Assembly (NCBI RefSeq): GCF_030503675.1 | Contig: NZ_CP129964.1 | Span: forward strand, 682,001 to 746,000 | Direction of reading: 5' to 3' | DNA: 64,000 bases | Origin: Lutimonas zeaxanthinifaciens | GTDB taxonomy: Bacteria > Bacteroidota > Bacteroidia > Flavobacteriales > Flavobacteriaceae | In this document: piece by piece, positions 36,865 to 46,200 of the stretch | Numbering within the stretch: position 1 is the first letter of the stretch | How the letters are laid out: every line of letters starts with the position of its first letter | The notes under the pieces: generated by a model | What the model was told of the DNA's origin: nothing | Seen by the model: only the letters and a program-made list of their open reading frames with translations | The model's database searches: none | Program-made: the position numbers and the translations under genes

Positions 36865-37440
36865 ATGGATAAAAATGCTGATCAGATCTACATTGAAAAG
36901 GTATTAATGGGTGACGCCAATGCATACGCGTACTTAATTAATAAGTATAAGGATATGACTTATACCCTTGCCATGAAGATTGTCAAGAACCATGAAGATG
37001 CCGAAGAAGTGGCTCAGGATAGTTTCTTAAAGGCCTATGAGAAACTGGATAGTTTTAAAGGAGATTCAAAATTCTCTACCTGGTTATATACAATTGTCTA
37101 TCGTAATTCAATCACAAAGATCAGAAAAAAGAAAGTGGCTACTTCGGATATAGATGACTACGTTATGGACAACTATTCAGAAGGAAGTGAATCTCCGCAG
37201 ATCGATGCCATAAAAGGTGAGGAACAGAAGAAATACGTAAAGGAGGCCATTGACAGATTACCTGAAAAAGACGCCTATCTGGTGACACTTTTTTACATGA
37301 ATGAAAGTTCTATAGAAGAGATAGAAAAGATTACGGGTCTTACCCAGAGTAACATCAAGGTGAAACTCTTTAGAGCAAGAAAAAAGCTGAATACAGAATT
37401 ATCCTTTTTATTAAAGGAGGAAGTAAAGACAATATTATGA
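36865..37440 (+). CDS. ECF-type RNA polymerase sigma factor
   Basis: This sigma-70 factor of about 191 residues has region 2 (YLINKYKDMTYTLAMKIVKN through AEEVAQDSFLKAYEKL and FSTWLYTIVYRN) and region 4 (RLPEKDAYLVTLFYMNESSI through TGLTQSNIKVKLFRARKKL). No other sigma regions are present, as expected for the ECF class. The ATG at 36865 is chosen; an in-frame GTG at 36850 would add five residues. The stop overlaps the next gene's start in ATGA, so sigma factor and partner are translationally coupled. The regulon is unknown. Confidence 0.93.
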   Translation: MDKNADQIYIEKVLMGDANAYAYLINKYKDMTYTLAMKIVKNHEDAEEVAQDSFLKAYEKLDSFKGDSKFSTWLYTIVYRNSITKIRKKKVATSDIDDYVMDNYSEGSESPQIDAIKGEEQKKYVKEAIDRLPEKDAYLVTLFYMNESSIEEIEKITGLTQSNIKVKLFRARKKLNTELSFLLKEEVKTIL

Positions 37441-37940
37441 AGGAAGAGAACAAAATAGATAAGTTGATTAGAGAGAGTTTGAAGGCTGAAAAACCCTCAT
37501 TGGACTTTACGGATAAGATCATGAATCAAATTGAAGCAAAAAACAGTAAAGAGGAAATGGCGCTTGGATCATTATTGAAAAGAACGTCAATTGAATCACC
37601 TTCTTTAAATTTTACAGACAGAGTGATGGCTCAAATAGAAAGAACGAGCGCCTTAGCAGTTGATAAACCTCTTATCAGTAAAAAGATATGGATACTAATT
37701 AGTGTTTTTGTAGGATCGATTTTTACATATGTGTTATTGACAGGTGAAAAGAATGCTGCAGCTTCTGAAGTCATAGATGGAGCCGTTCAAAAAGTTGGCG
37801 GAGCCTTTTCAAATTCTTTGTCATTTGAATTGCCGGCTTTACTTACCTCTCCCATCTTCGGGCTTAGTATATTTGCTTTGAGTGCCTTATTGTTTTTCGA
37901 TTATTTTATGGGAAACAGGAAGCTATCCGTTAAGATTTAA
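37437..37940 (+). CDS. Putative anti-sigma-like membrane protein
   Basis: This 167-residue protein overlaps the sigma gene by four bases (ATGA). The N-terminal cytoplasmic part contains the same motif twice, PSLDFTDKIMNQIE (about residues 21-34) and PSLNFTDRVMAQIE (about 59-72). Two membrane segments follow (about 84-101 and 136-156). Position and layout suggest an anti-sigma factor or a membrane anchor for the sigma factor, but no zinc-binding HxxxCxxC motif is present, so it is not a classical ZAS anti-sigma. The duplicated motif is the most notable feature. Function is inferred from context only. Confidence 0.7.
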   Translation: MKEENKIDKLIRESLKAEKPSLDFTDKIMNQIEAKNSKEEMALGSLLKRTSIESPSLNFTDRVMAQIERTSALAVDKPLISKKIWILISVFVGSIFTYVLLTGEKNAAASEVIDGAVQKVGGAFSNSLSFELPALLTSPIFGLSIFALSALLFFDYFMGNRKLSVKI

Positions 37941-37961
37941 TCATTAAATTTAAAGAAATTA

Positions 37962-38012
37962 ACCCTCTTTTAATGGCTGATTTTATACAGTCATGAAGAG
38001 GGTGTTTTTTTT
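37962..38012 (+). terminator. Terminator after the sigma operon
   Basis: ACCCTCTT (37962-37969) pairs with AAGAGGGT (37996-38003), and inside it TGGCTG can pair with CAGTCA, giving a long interrupted stem. A run of eight Ts follows. It ends the sigma/anti-sigma-like transcript before the tRNA gene. Confidence 0.8.
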
Positions 38013-38086
38013 GAAATATTTTTTAAAAAACGTTTGTGATAATTCTAAAAACATTTATATTTGCACACCTCAAAACAAAATGAGAT

Positions 38087-38160
38087 TCCTCCTTAGCTCA
38101 GTTGGTTAGAGCATCTGACTGTTAATCAGAGGGTCCTTGGTTCGAGCCCAAGAGGAGGAG
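38087..38160 (+). tRNA. tRNA-Asn (anticodon GTT)
   Basis: The 74-base cloverleaf has acceptor arms TCCTCCT and AGGAGGA, D-arm AGCTCAGTTGGTTAGAGC and anticodon stem TCTGA/TCAGA. The loop CTGTTAA gives anticodon GTT, and the T-arm contains GGTTCGAGCCC. The discriminator base is G and CCA is not encoded. It is followed directly by a terminator hairpin. Its last 22 bases plus the next C recur at 38280-38302. Confidence 0.97.
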
Positions 38161-38165
38161 CTTTA

Positions 38166-38195
38166 AACACCGACATTTGTCGGTGTTTTTTTTTT
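38166..38195 (+). terminator. Terminator of the tRNA-Asn transcript
   Basis: AACACCGAC (38166-38174) and GTCGGTGTT (38179-38187) form a 9-bp stem with an ATTT loop, followed by a run of Ts. It begins five bases after the end of the tRNA. Confidence 0.85.
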
Positions 38196-38310
38196 GGACT
38201 TTGGTCTCTCCCAAGTCAACGCGCCGGCCCACCCCTTCGCTCAAAACATCCACTGGATGTTTGGCTTAACGCTCGGTTGGGTTCGAGCCCAAGAGGAGGA
38301 GCAAAACAAA

Positions 38311-38342
38311 AAAGCCGCAAATTTATTTTTGCGGCTTTTTTT
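38311..38342 (+). terminator. Second terminator hairpin behind the tRNA 3'-end copy
   Basis: AAAGCCGCAAA (38311-38321) and TTTGCGGCTTT (38328-38338) form an 11-bp stem with a six-base loop and a T-tract. Its sequence differs from the first tRNA terminator, although both follow the same 23-base tRNA tail. Confidence 0.8.
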
Positions 38343-38606
38343 ATTTGCGACTCCGATTGGGGGAGCAGAGCCCAATGAGGCGGCCGAGCGTTTAGAAAAT
38401 GTCCAGTGAACATTTTTAGCGAAGGAGCGAGATGGCGCGTAGGCAGAGAAAGAATAGTCCAGTGGACCTTTGATAGCAAGGAGCGAGGAGGTGCGCTGGC
38501 ATTAGCCGGTGCTTTTTTTATACCTCAGCTTTAAATTTTATACCTTTATGGACGAATTTTATTAGAGAAATTCGAAAAAATAAATTGATAATTAATTTAA
38601 CTTACA

Positions 38607-39635
38607 ATGACAAATTCATTTAAACTGTCAAAAACCATTATGATGGTTTTTGTAATGGCCTTTTTTCTGAGTTGTAATTCTGGCCCTAAATCTTCAGATG
38701 GAGAAAAAGCAACCGAAGATCTTACTGAAAAACCTGATCATAAAGAATCTGATTTTAAGATATCCCTGGCTCAGTGGTCACTGCACAAAACTTACTTTGG
38801 CGGACCCATAACAGATTGGGGTGAATTTGCCAGGTTAATAAAGGAATCACCTGATTCGGTATTAAAGGGTGATGCGGACCCAATGGATTTTCCAGAGTTG
38901 GCAGCTAGCTATGGAATTAAATCCATAGAGTTAGTCAACACCTTTTATTTTACGAAAGTTGAAGACATGGAGTACTGGTCAGCATTTAAAAAGAAATGTG
39001 AAGATTCAGGCGTGTCGGTTGGATTGATCATGTGTGACCTGGTTGGTAACTTGGCGGATGCTGATCCTGAGGTTCGTTTAAAAGCTGTAGAGGACCATTA
39101 TAAATGGGTGGATCTGGCCGATTTCCTGGGTGCTAAATCAATTCGAGTCAATGCAGGCGGAGAAGGCACGGCTGAAGAAGTGGCCGCAAATGCAGTGGAC
39201 GGGCTTTCAAAATTGGGAACTTATGGTGCATCAAAAGGCATCAATATCATTGTTGAAAACCACGGAGGATATTCTTCCAACGGAGAATGGCTTTCAGAAA
39301 TCATGAAAAAAGTCGGAATGGAAAATGTTGGGACATTGCCTGACTTTGGCAATTTTTGTGTGAAATACGGTGCTGACGGATGTGAGGAATCTTATGATAA
39401 ATACAAAGGAATGGCTGAACTCATGCCTTTTGCAAAGGGTGTCAGTGCCAAATCGAATCAATTCGATGAAAACGGAAATGAGGTTAACTCTGATTATCTC
39501 AGGATGATGAAAATCGTTAAGGAGTCAGGATTTAAAGGCTACGTGGGTATTGAATACGAAGGAGTGGAGCTTTCTGAAGATGAAGGAATCAAGGCAACAA
39601 AAGCCTTACTTGAAAAAGTATTCGAAGAAATTTAG
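38607..39635 (+). CDS. Xylose-isomerase-like TIM-barrel lipoprotein
   Basis: This 342-residue lipoprotein has the lipobox FLSC, Cys23, so the barrel is held outside the cytoplasm. The mature part looks like the sugar phosphate isomerase/epimerase (AP endonuclease 2) TIM barrel: ISLAQWSLHKTYFGG, YGIKSIELVNTFYF, AKSIRVNAGGEGT, NIIVENHGGYSSN and GYVGIEYEGVEL. The Glu in VENHGG and the Glu in GIEYEG are in typical metal-ligand positions. The substrate is unknown. It is a single gene with its own terminator. The start at 38607 is set by the signal peptide. Confidence 0.82.
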   Translation: MTNSFKLSKTIMMVFVMAFFLSCNSGPKSSDGEKATEDLTEKPDHKESDFKISLAQWSLHKTYFGGPITDWGEFARLIKESPDSVLKGDADPMDFPELAASYGIKSIELVNTFYFTKVEDMEYWSAFKKKCEDSGVSVGLIMCDLVGNLADADPEVRLKAVEDHYKWVDLADFLGAKSIRVNAGGEGTAEEVAANAVDGLSKLGTYGASKGINIIVENHGGYSSNGEWLSEIMKKVGMENVGTLPDFGNFCVKYGADGCEESYDKYKGMAELMPFAKGVSAKSNQFDENGNEVNSDYLRMMKIVKESGFKGYVGIEYEGVELSEDEGIKATKALLEKVFEEI

Positions 39636-39644
39636 ATATAGTTA

Positions 39645-39674
39645 AAGCACCTATGAAAGCAGGTGCTTTTTTTG
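39645..39674 (+). terminator. Terminator after the TIM-barrel lipoprotein gene
   Basis: AAAGCACCT (39645-39653) and AGGTGCTTT (39662-39670) form a 9-bp stem with an eight-base loop, then a T-tract. It starts nine bases after the stop codon. Confidence 0.85.
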
Positions 39675-39766
39675 TTTTACCAATGAGCACTTTTGGCGTT
39701 TAAATTATGCGTGTTGGCATGATTCATGTATCTAAGAAGTACAGTTTAGTTAAAAAAATTAATATA

Positions 39767-40543
39767 ATGGTTCGATTCAAACATCTCTTAATTTTTCTGG
39801 GATTTATTGCCTTGCTATCATGTGAGGATAATGGAAGTAATTTATCTGAACGTCAGGTTCAAATGAATTTATTGAATAAAAACAAAGACTTATGGGAGGG
39901 GCACAGTATTGATCATTATAAGCTGGATCAGTCCAAAGTTTGTTATTGCTATTTTGGGGATGCAGGGAATAACTGGAGTATTGAAATTCAGAAAACACCT
40001 GATCGATTGGTGCTGTTCAATAATGACATTGTCGAGGAACTTCCAGAATTCGCTTTATCTGTTGACCAATTATTCAATCAGATCGAGAGGGAAATTAATC
40101 GAGACCCTTTTCCTTATAAATTGGAGGTTAAGTATAATTCAGATTATGGATATCCGGAGATGTTCTCGGTTGATATTGATAAGAATATAGCAGACGAAGA
40201 ATACAGTTTCATAAACTCTGATTTTAAAATTATGGAATGTGAATCCGGATCATTGACGGGGAAACTCGTTTTGAAAGGAATCTGCATGAACTATGTAATC
40301 GAAGTGGTGGATGGTAACATCGATCCTGATTTAATAGAGGAGACCTGGATCAATCCGTCAACAAATGATTCTTATAATAATGTTTTTGCTTTGGGCAGTT
40401 TGTGTGATTTCCCGGAGAGTATAGAAGAAGGAGATGTTTTTCAGTTTTCCATTGTGACGGATGAATCTCCTCAGTCATGTGCAGTATGTCAAGCTTATAG
40501 CCCGGTTCCGGAGAAATCAATACGCATAAAAGTTTGTCAATAG
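39767..40543 (+). CDS. DUF6174-like lipoprotein
   Basis: This 258-residue lipoprotein starts MVRFKHLLIFLGF and has lipobox LLSC at Cys19. The first half matches the pattern of DUF6174: W..HSIDHYKLDQSKVCYCYF, then an LF..IEREI helix, then YNSDYGYPEMFSVDIDKNIADEEY. The second half, from about residue 160, is a separate domain with several cysteines (ICMNYVIEVV, SLCDFPESIEEGDVFQF) that I do not recognise. The frame is open from 39707, but the signal peptide fixes the start at 39767. Function is unknown. Confidence 0.7.
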   Translation: MVRFKHLLIFLGFIALLSCEDNGSNLSERQVQMNLLNKNKDLWEGHSIDHYKLDQSKVCYCYFGDAGNNWSIEIQKTPDRLVLFNNDIVEELPEFALSVDQLFNQIEREINRDPFPYKLEVKYNSDYGYPEMFSVDIDKNIADEEYSFINSDFKIMECESGSLTGKLVLKGICMNYVIEVVDGNIDPDLIEETWINPSTNDSYNNVFALGSLCDFPESIEEGDVFQFSIVTDESPQSCAVCQAYSPVPEKSIRIKVCQ

Positions 40544-40581
40544 ACGATTAAAAAACTGTAATAAATTTTTTAAAAGCTTCG

Positions 40582-40617
40582 ATGATGAGAATCAAATTTT
40601 GACTTGATTCGCATCAT
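40582..40617. repeat. Inverted repeat between the DUF6174-like and esterase genes
   Basis: ATGATGAGAATCAA (40582-40595) and TTGATTCGCATCAT (40604-40617) are inverted copies with one mismatch, around an eight-base loop. There is no U-tract, so a simple terminator is doubtful. It lies 39 bases past one gene and 55 before the next, where an operator or RNA hairpin could sit. Confidence 0.45.
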
Positions 40618-40672
40618 TTCATATGATTCTTACTGTGGTTAACTTTAAGGTTTAACTTTAAACAGATTACAT

Positions 40673-41770
40673 ATGAAAAGGCTTTTAAACATTTTAGGAA
40701 TAATAACCGTTGTGTTATTCCTGTGGACATGTCAGGATGATGAAAATGAACCTATATCCGAAAGTAAACTGGAATTTAAAGAGTTCACAAGCATATCCTT
40801 AAAGGACAACCCAATTGGTAACGCAGATATAAGAAAGGTTCAGATTTACCTGCCAAGGGGTTATGAAAATAATCCTTCAAAAAAGTATCCTGTCATTTAT
40901 TTGCTGCATGGACTTCCATTTACAAGTGAATCGTTTACAGAAATTGAAACATGGGATCCTTTTATTGGAGGTAATAGCCCATTCCAGATTTATCCTGATT
41001 TTCCGGATGAAGGATTCAGATCCTGGGTTGACGGTTTGATTTTGAGTGGTAAAATGAAATCTTCCATTCTCGTCATGCCTGATGCTGCAAGTACTTATGG
41101 ATTTAGTTTTTACACCAATTCAATTTTAAATGGAGGGTTTGAAGATTTTATCGCCAAAGATCTTGTTGGTTTTATCGATGCAAATTACCGAACCTTGTCT
41201 AATAAAGACGGAAGAGCATTAATTGGGTTCTCACAGGGAGGTTATGGCGCTGTCAAATTAGCAATGAAGCATTCGGATGTTTTCGGTGTAGTTGCCGGTC
41301 ATAGTGGAGCCTTATATCTAGATGGATTTTTCGGAATGGGCGCTTTGATCATTGCTGAAAACCCTGATGGCCTGACCGGACCGGACCCAAACAAGTTTTT
41401 TACAACTGCAGCTTACGCCATGAGTTCTGCCTGGTCACCAAATTTAGCAAACCCTCCCTATATGGTTGATTTTCCTTTTGAATATCCATCAGGAGATATC
41501 GTTCCCAAAGTAAGGGAACGCTGGCTCAAAAATTGCGCCTTTAACTTACTTGACGATCATCTTGACGGAATGAATTCCTTGAATGGTGTTTATTTGGATT
41601 GCGGTACCCTTGATGAACTGCAAATGTCTGGAATGGTGGAAGCTTTTGTAGCTAAAATAGATGTTGCGGGTGTGGATTACACTTATGAAACTTTTGAAGG
41701 AGGGCATTTTGATAAAATGTTTTCAAGACTTGAAAGATCACTTTCTTTCGCATCTTCCAATTTGAATTGA
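40673..41770 (+). CDS. Alpha/beta-hydrolase (esterase D-like) lipoprotein
   Basis: This 365-residue lipoprotein has lipobox LWTC at Cys20. The mature enzyme is an esterase-family (PF00756-like) alpha/beta hydrolase: KVQIYLPRGYEN, YPVIYLLHGLPF as the oxyanion strand, the nucleophile elbow GFSQGG with Ser187, and a C-terminal GGHFDKMF supplying the probable catalytic His. The Asp is probably in LDCGTLDELQ. Such enzymes cut acyl esters, including acetyl or feruloyl groups on polysaccharides, but no substrate can be assigned. GH16 is encoded next, which may hint at polysaccharide use. Confidence 0.85.
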   Translation: MKRLLNILGIITVVLFLWTCQDDENEPISESKLEFKEFTSISLKDNPIGNADIRKVQIYLPRGYENNPSKKYPVIYLLHGLPFTSESFTEIETWDPFIGGNSPFQIYPDFPDEGFRSWVDGLILSGKMKSSILVMPDAASTYGFSFYTNSILNGGFEDFIAKDLVGFIDANYRTLSNKDGRALIGFSQGGYGAVKLAMKHSDVFGVVAGHSGALYLDGFFGMGALIIAENPDGLTGPDPNKFFTTAAYAMSSAWSPNLANPPYMVDFPFEYPSGDIVPKVRERWLKNCAFNLLDDHLDGMNSLNGVYLDCGTLDELQMSGMVEAFVAKIDVAGVDYTYETFEGGHFDKMFSRLERSLSFASSNLN

Positions 41771-41796
41771 TTTTTTTATTCCAGGTAATTCCATAA

Positions 41797-41826
41797 AAAA
41801 ACACCCGCTTGTGCGGGTGTTTTTTT
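41797..41826 (+). terminator. Terminator after the esterase gene
   Basis: ACACCCGC (41801-41808) and GCGGGTGT (41813-41820) pair around TTGT, flanked by an A-run and a T-run. It is a strong intrinsic terminator. Confidence 0.9.
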
Positions 41827-41866
41827 GATATTAAATAAGGAAAAATGGACTAATTTAAAATGATTC

Positions 41867-41874
41867 TACTTTTG
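41867..41874 (+). promoter_or_regulatory. -7 box upstream of the GH16 gene
   Basis: TACTTTTG matches TAnnTTTG and would give a leader of about 125 bases before the GH16 ATG. An imperfect TATCTTTA lies closer. The long leader shows no obvious hairpin. Confidence is limited by the missing -33 element. Confidence 0.3.
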
Positions 41875-42003
41875 TGAGCAGGACAGGTTTTTTATCTTTA
41901 CAACTTGTTTTTAAGGACTCAAACTAGAGGTGCCCTTTACATCAAAAATCATGAACATTCATAAATTAGAACATTCAATATTAATCAATAGATATCACCA
42001 GCA

Positions 42004-42858
42004 ATGAAATACTTTTTAACTATCGCAATAGCATTTGTTCTTTTGGCTATGGGAATCAAAATGAAGAACAAAGAAGAGAAATTATCCAAATCGGAACCTC
42101 CGGTATGGGAAGTCGATTTTTTCGATGATTTTGAAACTTTCAACACAGATAACTGGCAGGATCAAAGAATCTGGGTGAATAATGAAAAGCAATGTTATGT
42201 GCCTGATGGTGAGTTTGGAACACGAGAAGTCAGTGACGGGACTTTAAAAATAAAGGTGATTAATATAGGTAAAAAACGGCCATGTGATAACCTGGACAAA
42301 TTCGGCAAACAACAAGATGATACCCCCTATGTAGCCGGAAGAATTGCGTCTAAAAACAGAAAGGAATTTATCAAGGGAAGATGGACCGCCCGGTTGCGAT
42401 TAGTGGGTAAAAGCGAGCCAAGTATGTTTCCGGCATGGTGGATCCTTGGAGCTCAGAACAATGAATCTCCCGTACAGGAGGAAAATGAAAATATCTGCTG
42501 GCCAATGACGGGATCCGGTGAAATTGATATTTTTGAGCATCATGGAGATGGCGACAAGAATCATTATACTACCGGTGCGATTAAAAACCTAGGAGAATGT
42601 GATAAGGGTGATTGGTGGTCATTGCGAACAGGCGTTGAAACAACCCTGGATGAATATCATGAATACGCGGTAGAGTGGGAAGGAAGTGACCTTGTTTATC
42701 GTTTGGATGGAAAAGAGGTTTATCGTAATGTGGGTGAAGGAGATAAATATCCAGAGCCTATGTTTGCCATTTTAAATTATGCAAAAATTACAGATTCACC
42801 TATGGAAGGGGAATGGGTAATGGAAGTTGACTGGGTCAAACATGAGTATCTAAAATAG
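42004..42858 (+). CDS. GH16-family glycoside hydrolase (laminarinase-like)
   Basis: The 284-residue product has an N-terminal hydrophobic segment (about residues 1-18) with no clear lipobox, so it is exported or membrane-anchored. The GH16 jelly-roll shows the catalytic motif EIDIFE with nucleophile Glu173, Asp175 and acid/base Glu178. MFPAWWILG and YHEYAVEWEG also match the family. EIDIFE (ExDxxE with the extra residue) is the laminarinase/lichenase-type spacing, suggesting beta-1,3(4)-glucan as substrate, but agarase or carrageenase types are not fully excluded. No SusCD pair is nearby, so this is not a complete polysaccharide locus. Confidence 0.9.
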   Translation: MKYFLTIAIAFVLLAMGIKMKNKEEKLSKSEPPVWEVDFFDDFETFNTDNWQDQRIWVNNEKQCYVPDGEFGTREVSDGTLKIKVINIGKKRPCDNLDKFGKQQDDTPYVAGRIASKNRKEFIKGRWTARLRLVGKSEPSMFPAWWILGAQNNESPVQEENENICWPMTGSGEIDIFEHHGDGDKNHYTTGAIKNLGECDKGDWWSLRTGVETTLDEYHEYAVEWEGSDLVYRLDGKEVYRNVGEGDKYPEPMFAILNYAKITDSPMEGEWVMEVDWVKHEYLK

Positions 42859-42883
42859 AACCTTGGGTTGTATTAATAAATAA

Positions 42884-43222
42884 TCAGTTACCGTTCAAAG
42901 CATCTTTCACGGTTGGTTTTACGTCAATAATTGTGTTAAAACCCGATACTGTCAGGATATCTTTTACAATTTCATTTGGGTGACACAGGACCAAAGTACC
43001 TGAATTGGCCATGATTCTTTTAGCTGTAGCCAGAAATACCCTCAGTCCGGCGCTGCTAACATATCTGGTTTGTTCCAGGTCGATCAGCATCTTTTTTGTT
43101 CCCTTATCCAGTAATTCAAGAATTGCATCCTCCGCAACAGGTGAAGTATTGGTATCAAGAGTTCCAATGAAAGCAATAACGGTCTTATCTTGTATTTCTT
43201 TCAATTTGATTTCTAAACTCAT
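42884..43222 (-). CDS. STAS-domain anti-anti-sigma factor
   Basis: This 112-residue SpoIIAA/RsbV-like STAS protein has IAFIGTLDTNTSP, the LIDLEQTRYVSSAGLRVF strand-loop and a typical C-terminal helix. Ser56/Ser57 in SSAG are the expected phosphorylation site. Its ATG overlaps the stop of the 1359-residue sensor gene by four bases, and that protein carries both an RsbW-like kinase and a SpoIIE phosphatase domain. The two therefore probably form a partner-switching pair. The downstream target is unknown, as Bacteroidota lack sigma-B and no cognate sigma gene is adjacent. Confidence 0.9.
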   Translation of the reverse strand: MSLEIKLKEIQDKTVIAFIGTLDTNTSPVAEDAILELLDKGTKKMLIDLEQTRYVSSAGLRVFLATAKRIMANSGTLVLCHPNEIVKDILTVSGFNTIIDVKPTVKDALNGN

Positions 43223-46200
43223 ATTGAATTGGTATTAACATTATACTTGATTAAATTTATGATGTTCTTGTTAGATTGTCTAATGTAATGATATTCATCT
43301 ACAAGATTTTTGACTATATGAACTCCTAAACCTCCAAGATTACGTTCGGAAATGGAAAGTTTAATGTCAGGAGCTTCGTTTCTAAAAGGATTGAACGGAA
43401 TTCCATCATCTTCTATGGTAATGATCAACCGTAAATACTTGAGTTGAAATTTTATATTAATGATATGATCATCGTAGTCGTTATAAGCATAAGAAATAAT
43501 ATTGTTTAATAGCTCATCCAGTACGATATTGAATTTTTGTATCGCTTTAGGAGTGAGATCATTTTGTGAGGCAAAGGCTTCAAAATGTGCTATTACCTTT
43601 GGCATTTCACTAATTTTATTAAAAATTTTGATGGCAGTCTGTTCGCTGGAATCTCTTTCTTTGTCCTGAAGATATTGTATGGCAAGAACGGTTATGTCAT
43701 CGAACTGTTCCGTTCCATCTTCAAAGTGTTTGACGTTTTTTACGATCAGATCGGTAAGACTGCGCGTTGAATCGTACTCACCTGTCTTTATTAATTTGGT
43801 CAATCTGGAAACCCCATAAAACTCTTCATGAATGTTCTGAGCCTCTGAAACACCATCAGTGTAGGCGAGGACCATATCATCTTTTTCGAGATATAATGTA
43901 CTTTCATTATAGGTCATTCCCTCCATGGCACCGATCACAGGTCCATGTAGCTCGTCCAGTATAGTTATATCGCGGTTTTTCCCGATAATATAGGATGGAT
44001 TATGACCCGCATTTGAATAGACGAATTTACCATTATCAGTATTCAAAATGGCTATAAAAACCGTTATGAACATATAAGTATCATTGTCCTTGGCTATTTC
44101 ATTATTAACCTGGGTCAGGATACTGGCGGTAGATCTATCATTGGCAGCGTTTGATTTTAGCAAAGTCTTTGCAACAGCCATTTCCAATGCAGCCGGAACT
44201 CCTTTACCCGAAACATCCCCAACTGCTAAGCAAATATGGTTTTCATCTAAAAAATTAAAATCATAAAAGTCTCCTCCAACTTCTCGAGCAGGAATTAGAT
44301 CTGCATAGATGTCAATTTCCTTTCTATTGGGAAAGGCAGGAAAAGTTAAAGGAAGCATACTCATTTGAATATCTTTTCCAACATTTAATTCACCTTCCAT
44401 CCGTTTATTGGCCTGCATCATTAGGGCTTCATTTTTTTTCCTTTTCGTAATATCCCGAATGATGCCACTGAAATTCATTTGATCAATACCTTCCCACATC
44501 GAAAGTGCAAGAGTTACTGGAAAAATAGTATTATCTTTTTTCTTGCCCTCCATCTCAACGATGTGGCCAATAGCTCTTTTTTCTCCTCCGCTCAATACAC
44601 GTTTCATCCCTTCCTGATGACCCTTATGATACTTTTCGGGTATGATAATCTCCAGATTTTGACCCAAAGCTTCTTCTTCCGTATATCCGAAGATTCTTGT
44701 AGCTGCAGGATTCCATGATTCTATTATTCCGTGCTTGTTGGCAGAGACAATGGCATCAATTGCCGTGGAAGTAATGGAACGAAATCTGTTTTCAGAGGCC
44801 CTGATCTTCTCTTCTGTTTCTTTTCTGTCCGTAATGTCACGGCCAATTCCAATCAGTCCTGCTAACTTGCCATCTTCTGAAAAATAGGGAGTTTTTAAAG
44901 TTTCAACAACGATCCGTTTACCATTGGGTAAAATCGTGACAGACTCGAATAGTTCGGAAGTTCCTTTTTTCAAAACAAAATCATCTGAATTCAAATGTTT
45001 TTCGGCCCGTTCCTTGTCAAGGATATGTAAATCTGTTTTCCCTGCCAGATCGTTTATGTTTAATCCCATATGCTTTTCAAAAGCCAAATTTGCTCCTAAG
45101 TATCGTTTACGGGTGTCTTTATAAAAAATGATGTCAGGTATGGCATTGATCAGGGTTTTTAAAAATGCTTTTTCCTTATTTAATTGTTTGGTTCTCAAAA
45201 TTACCCGATTCTCAAGTTCACCTTTAGCGTTAATTAGTGCCAAATTAGCCTTTTCTCCAAGTTCAAGCGAAAACAGAATGGCAAGTATCGTTAGAATTAT
45301 AACCCCTCCAAAGACCCCAAGTACTGTGAGGCGCATGGTAGTATACGTTGAATTGCCTTCAGTAATATCAATCTCTGAAGCCATACCCATTCTCAAATTT
45401 TTATCCCATAGCCAGGATCCGTAAACCATTACGCCTCGATAATCTCTGTATCCAGTCATGTTAGTACCTGATTTCCCTTTTATGGCATCAGCAGCCATTA
45501 AGGTTAAAGGTTGATCATTTCTTGACACTTTTGGAATAAAGCCTGTTGTCATGTCTCCCCCAGGGTTTCTGATTTCCAATTGCAATATATCACCGTAGTC
45601 ATACGAAATCAATCCTAAATTTCTTAGATCGGTTTTGAACCTGCTCTCAGACAAAAGCCTTCCTTTTTCTCCGAAAACGTAGCATTCACCCGTTCTACCA
45701 ATTCTGGTCAATTGCATCACTTTAGAAAATCCTTTTGATGGATCCAGTCTAATTGCAAGTGCGGCCAGTATTTTCCCCTCTGCATTTTGCACAGGAGATA
45801 CGAAAAATATACTTGCCGGTTTAATTTCTTTTCTGAGGTTTCCATTCAAAAAAACATCAGATTCTATAGGAGGAACAAAAACTGAATTACCCTCGAACAC
45901 CATTTCCAAGAGTTCGGGCCTTTGCTTATAGATTAAATTTTTCAACCCGATATTTTCATCTCTAGATGAAGCAAGATTTACAGCATTCGTATCAATAATA
46001 AAAAATCCAACGCTTTGAAGTTCATCCTGATGCCTTCTATAAAACTCCCTTAGGTTTATGAGTGCTTGTGAGGTAATTAAAGAATCCCTCTCTATGGGTA
46101 TACTCAAAATTTCATTCGCAGATTTCACGAGGATTGGATCTCGGCCAAACTCCTGTACGATTAGTTTGTGATGGTCAATCCAGAGCTTTAATCTTTCATG

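Larger units (their letters stand above)
38139..38540. repeat. Duplicated tRNA-Asn 3' end with REP-like repeat mosaic
   Basis: The 23 bases GG TTCGAGCCCAAGAGGAGGAGC at 38139-38161 recur exactly at 38280-38302, and a second terminator hairpin follows the copy. Around the copy lies a family of about 45-60-base palindromic repeats. Unit B (38401-38444) and unit C (38457-38500) are direct repeats sharing GTCCAGTG, AGC-AAGGAGCGAG and a G-rich end. Unit A (about 38219-38282) is the same sequence inverted. The stretch ends in GCCGGTGCTTTTTTT, like half of the tRNA terminator. The patch is more GC-rich than its surroundings. Small reading frames here are artefacts of the repeats. No integrase is nearby. 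Confidence 0.75.

Noticed and set aside
38139-38302. Prophage or genomic-island attachment sites at tRNA-Asn
   Set aside because: The exact 23-base repeat looks like attL/attR, but only 141 bases lie between copies and no integrase or foreign gene is in the window.
38194-38479. Two overlapping small reading frames downstream of tRNA-Asn
   Set aside because: They run through terminators, the tRNA-tail copy and palindromic repeats on both strands and have no protein-like composition.
39707-39766. Upstream extension of the DUF6174-like gene
   Set aside because: The lipoprotein signal begins at 39767; the extra 20 residues are charged and would hide it.
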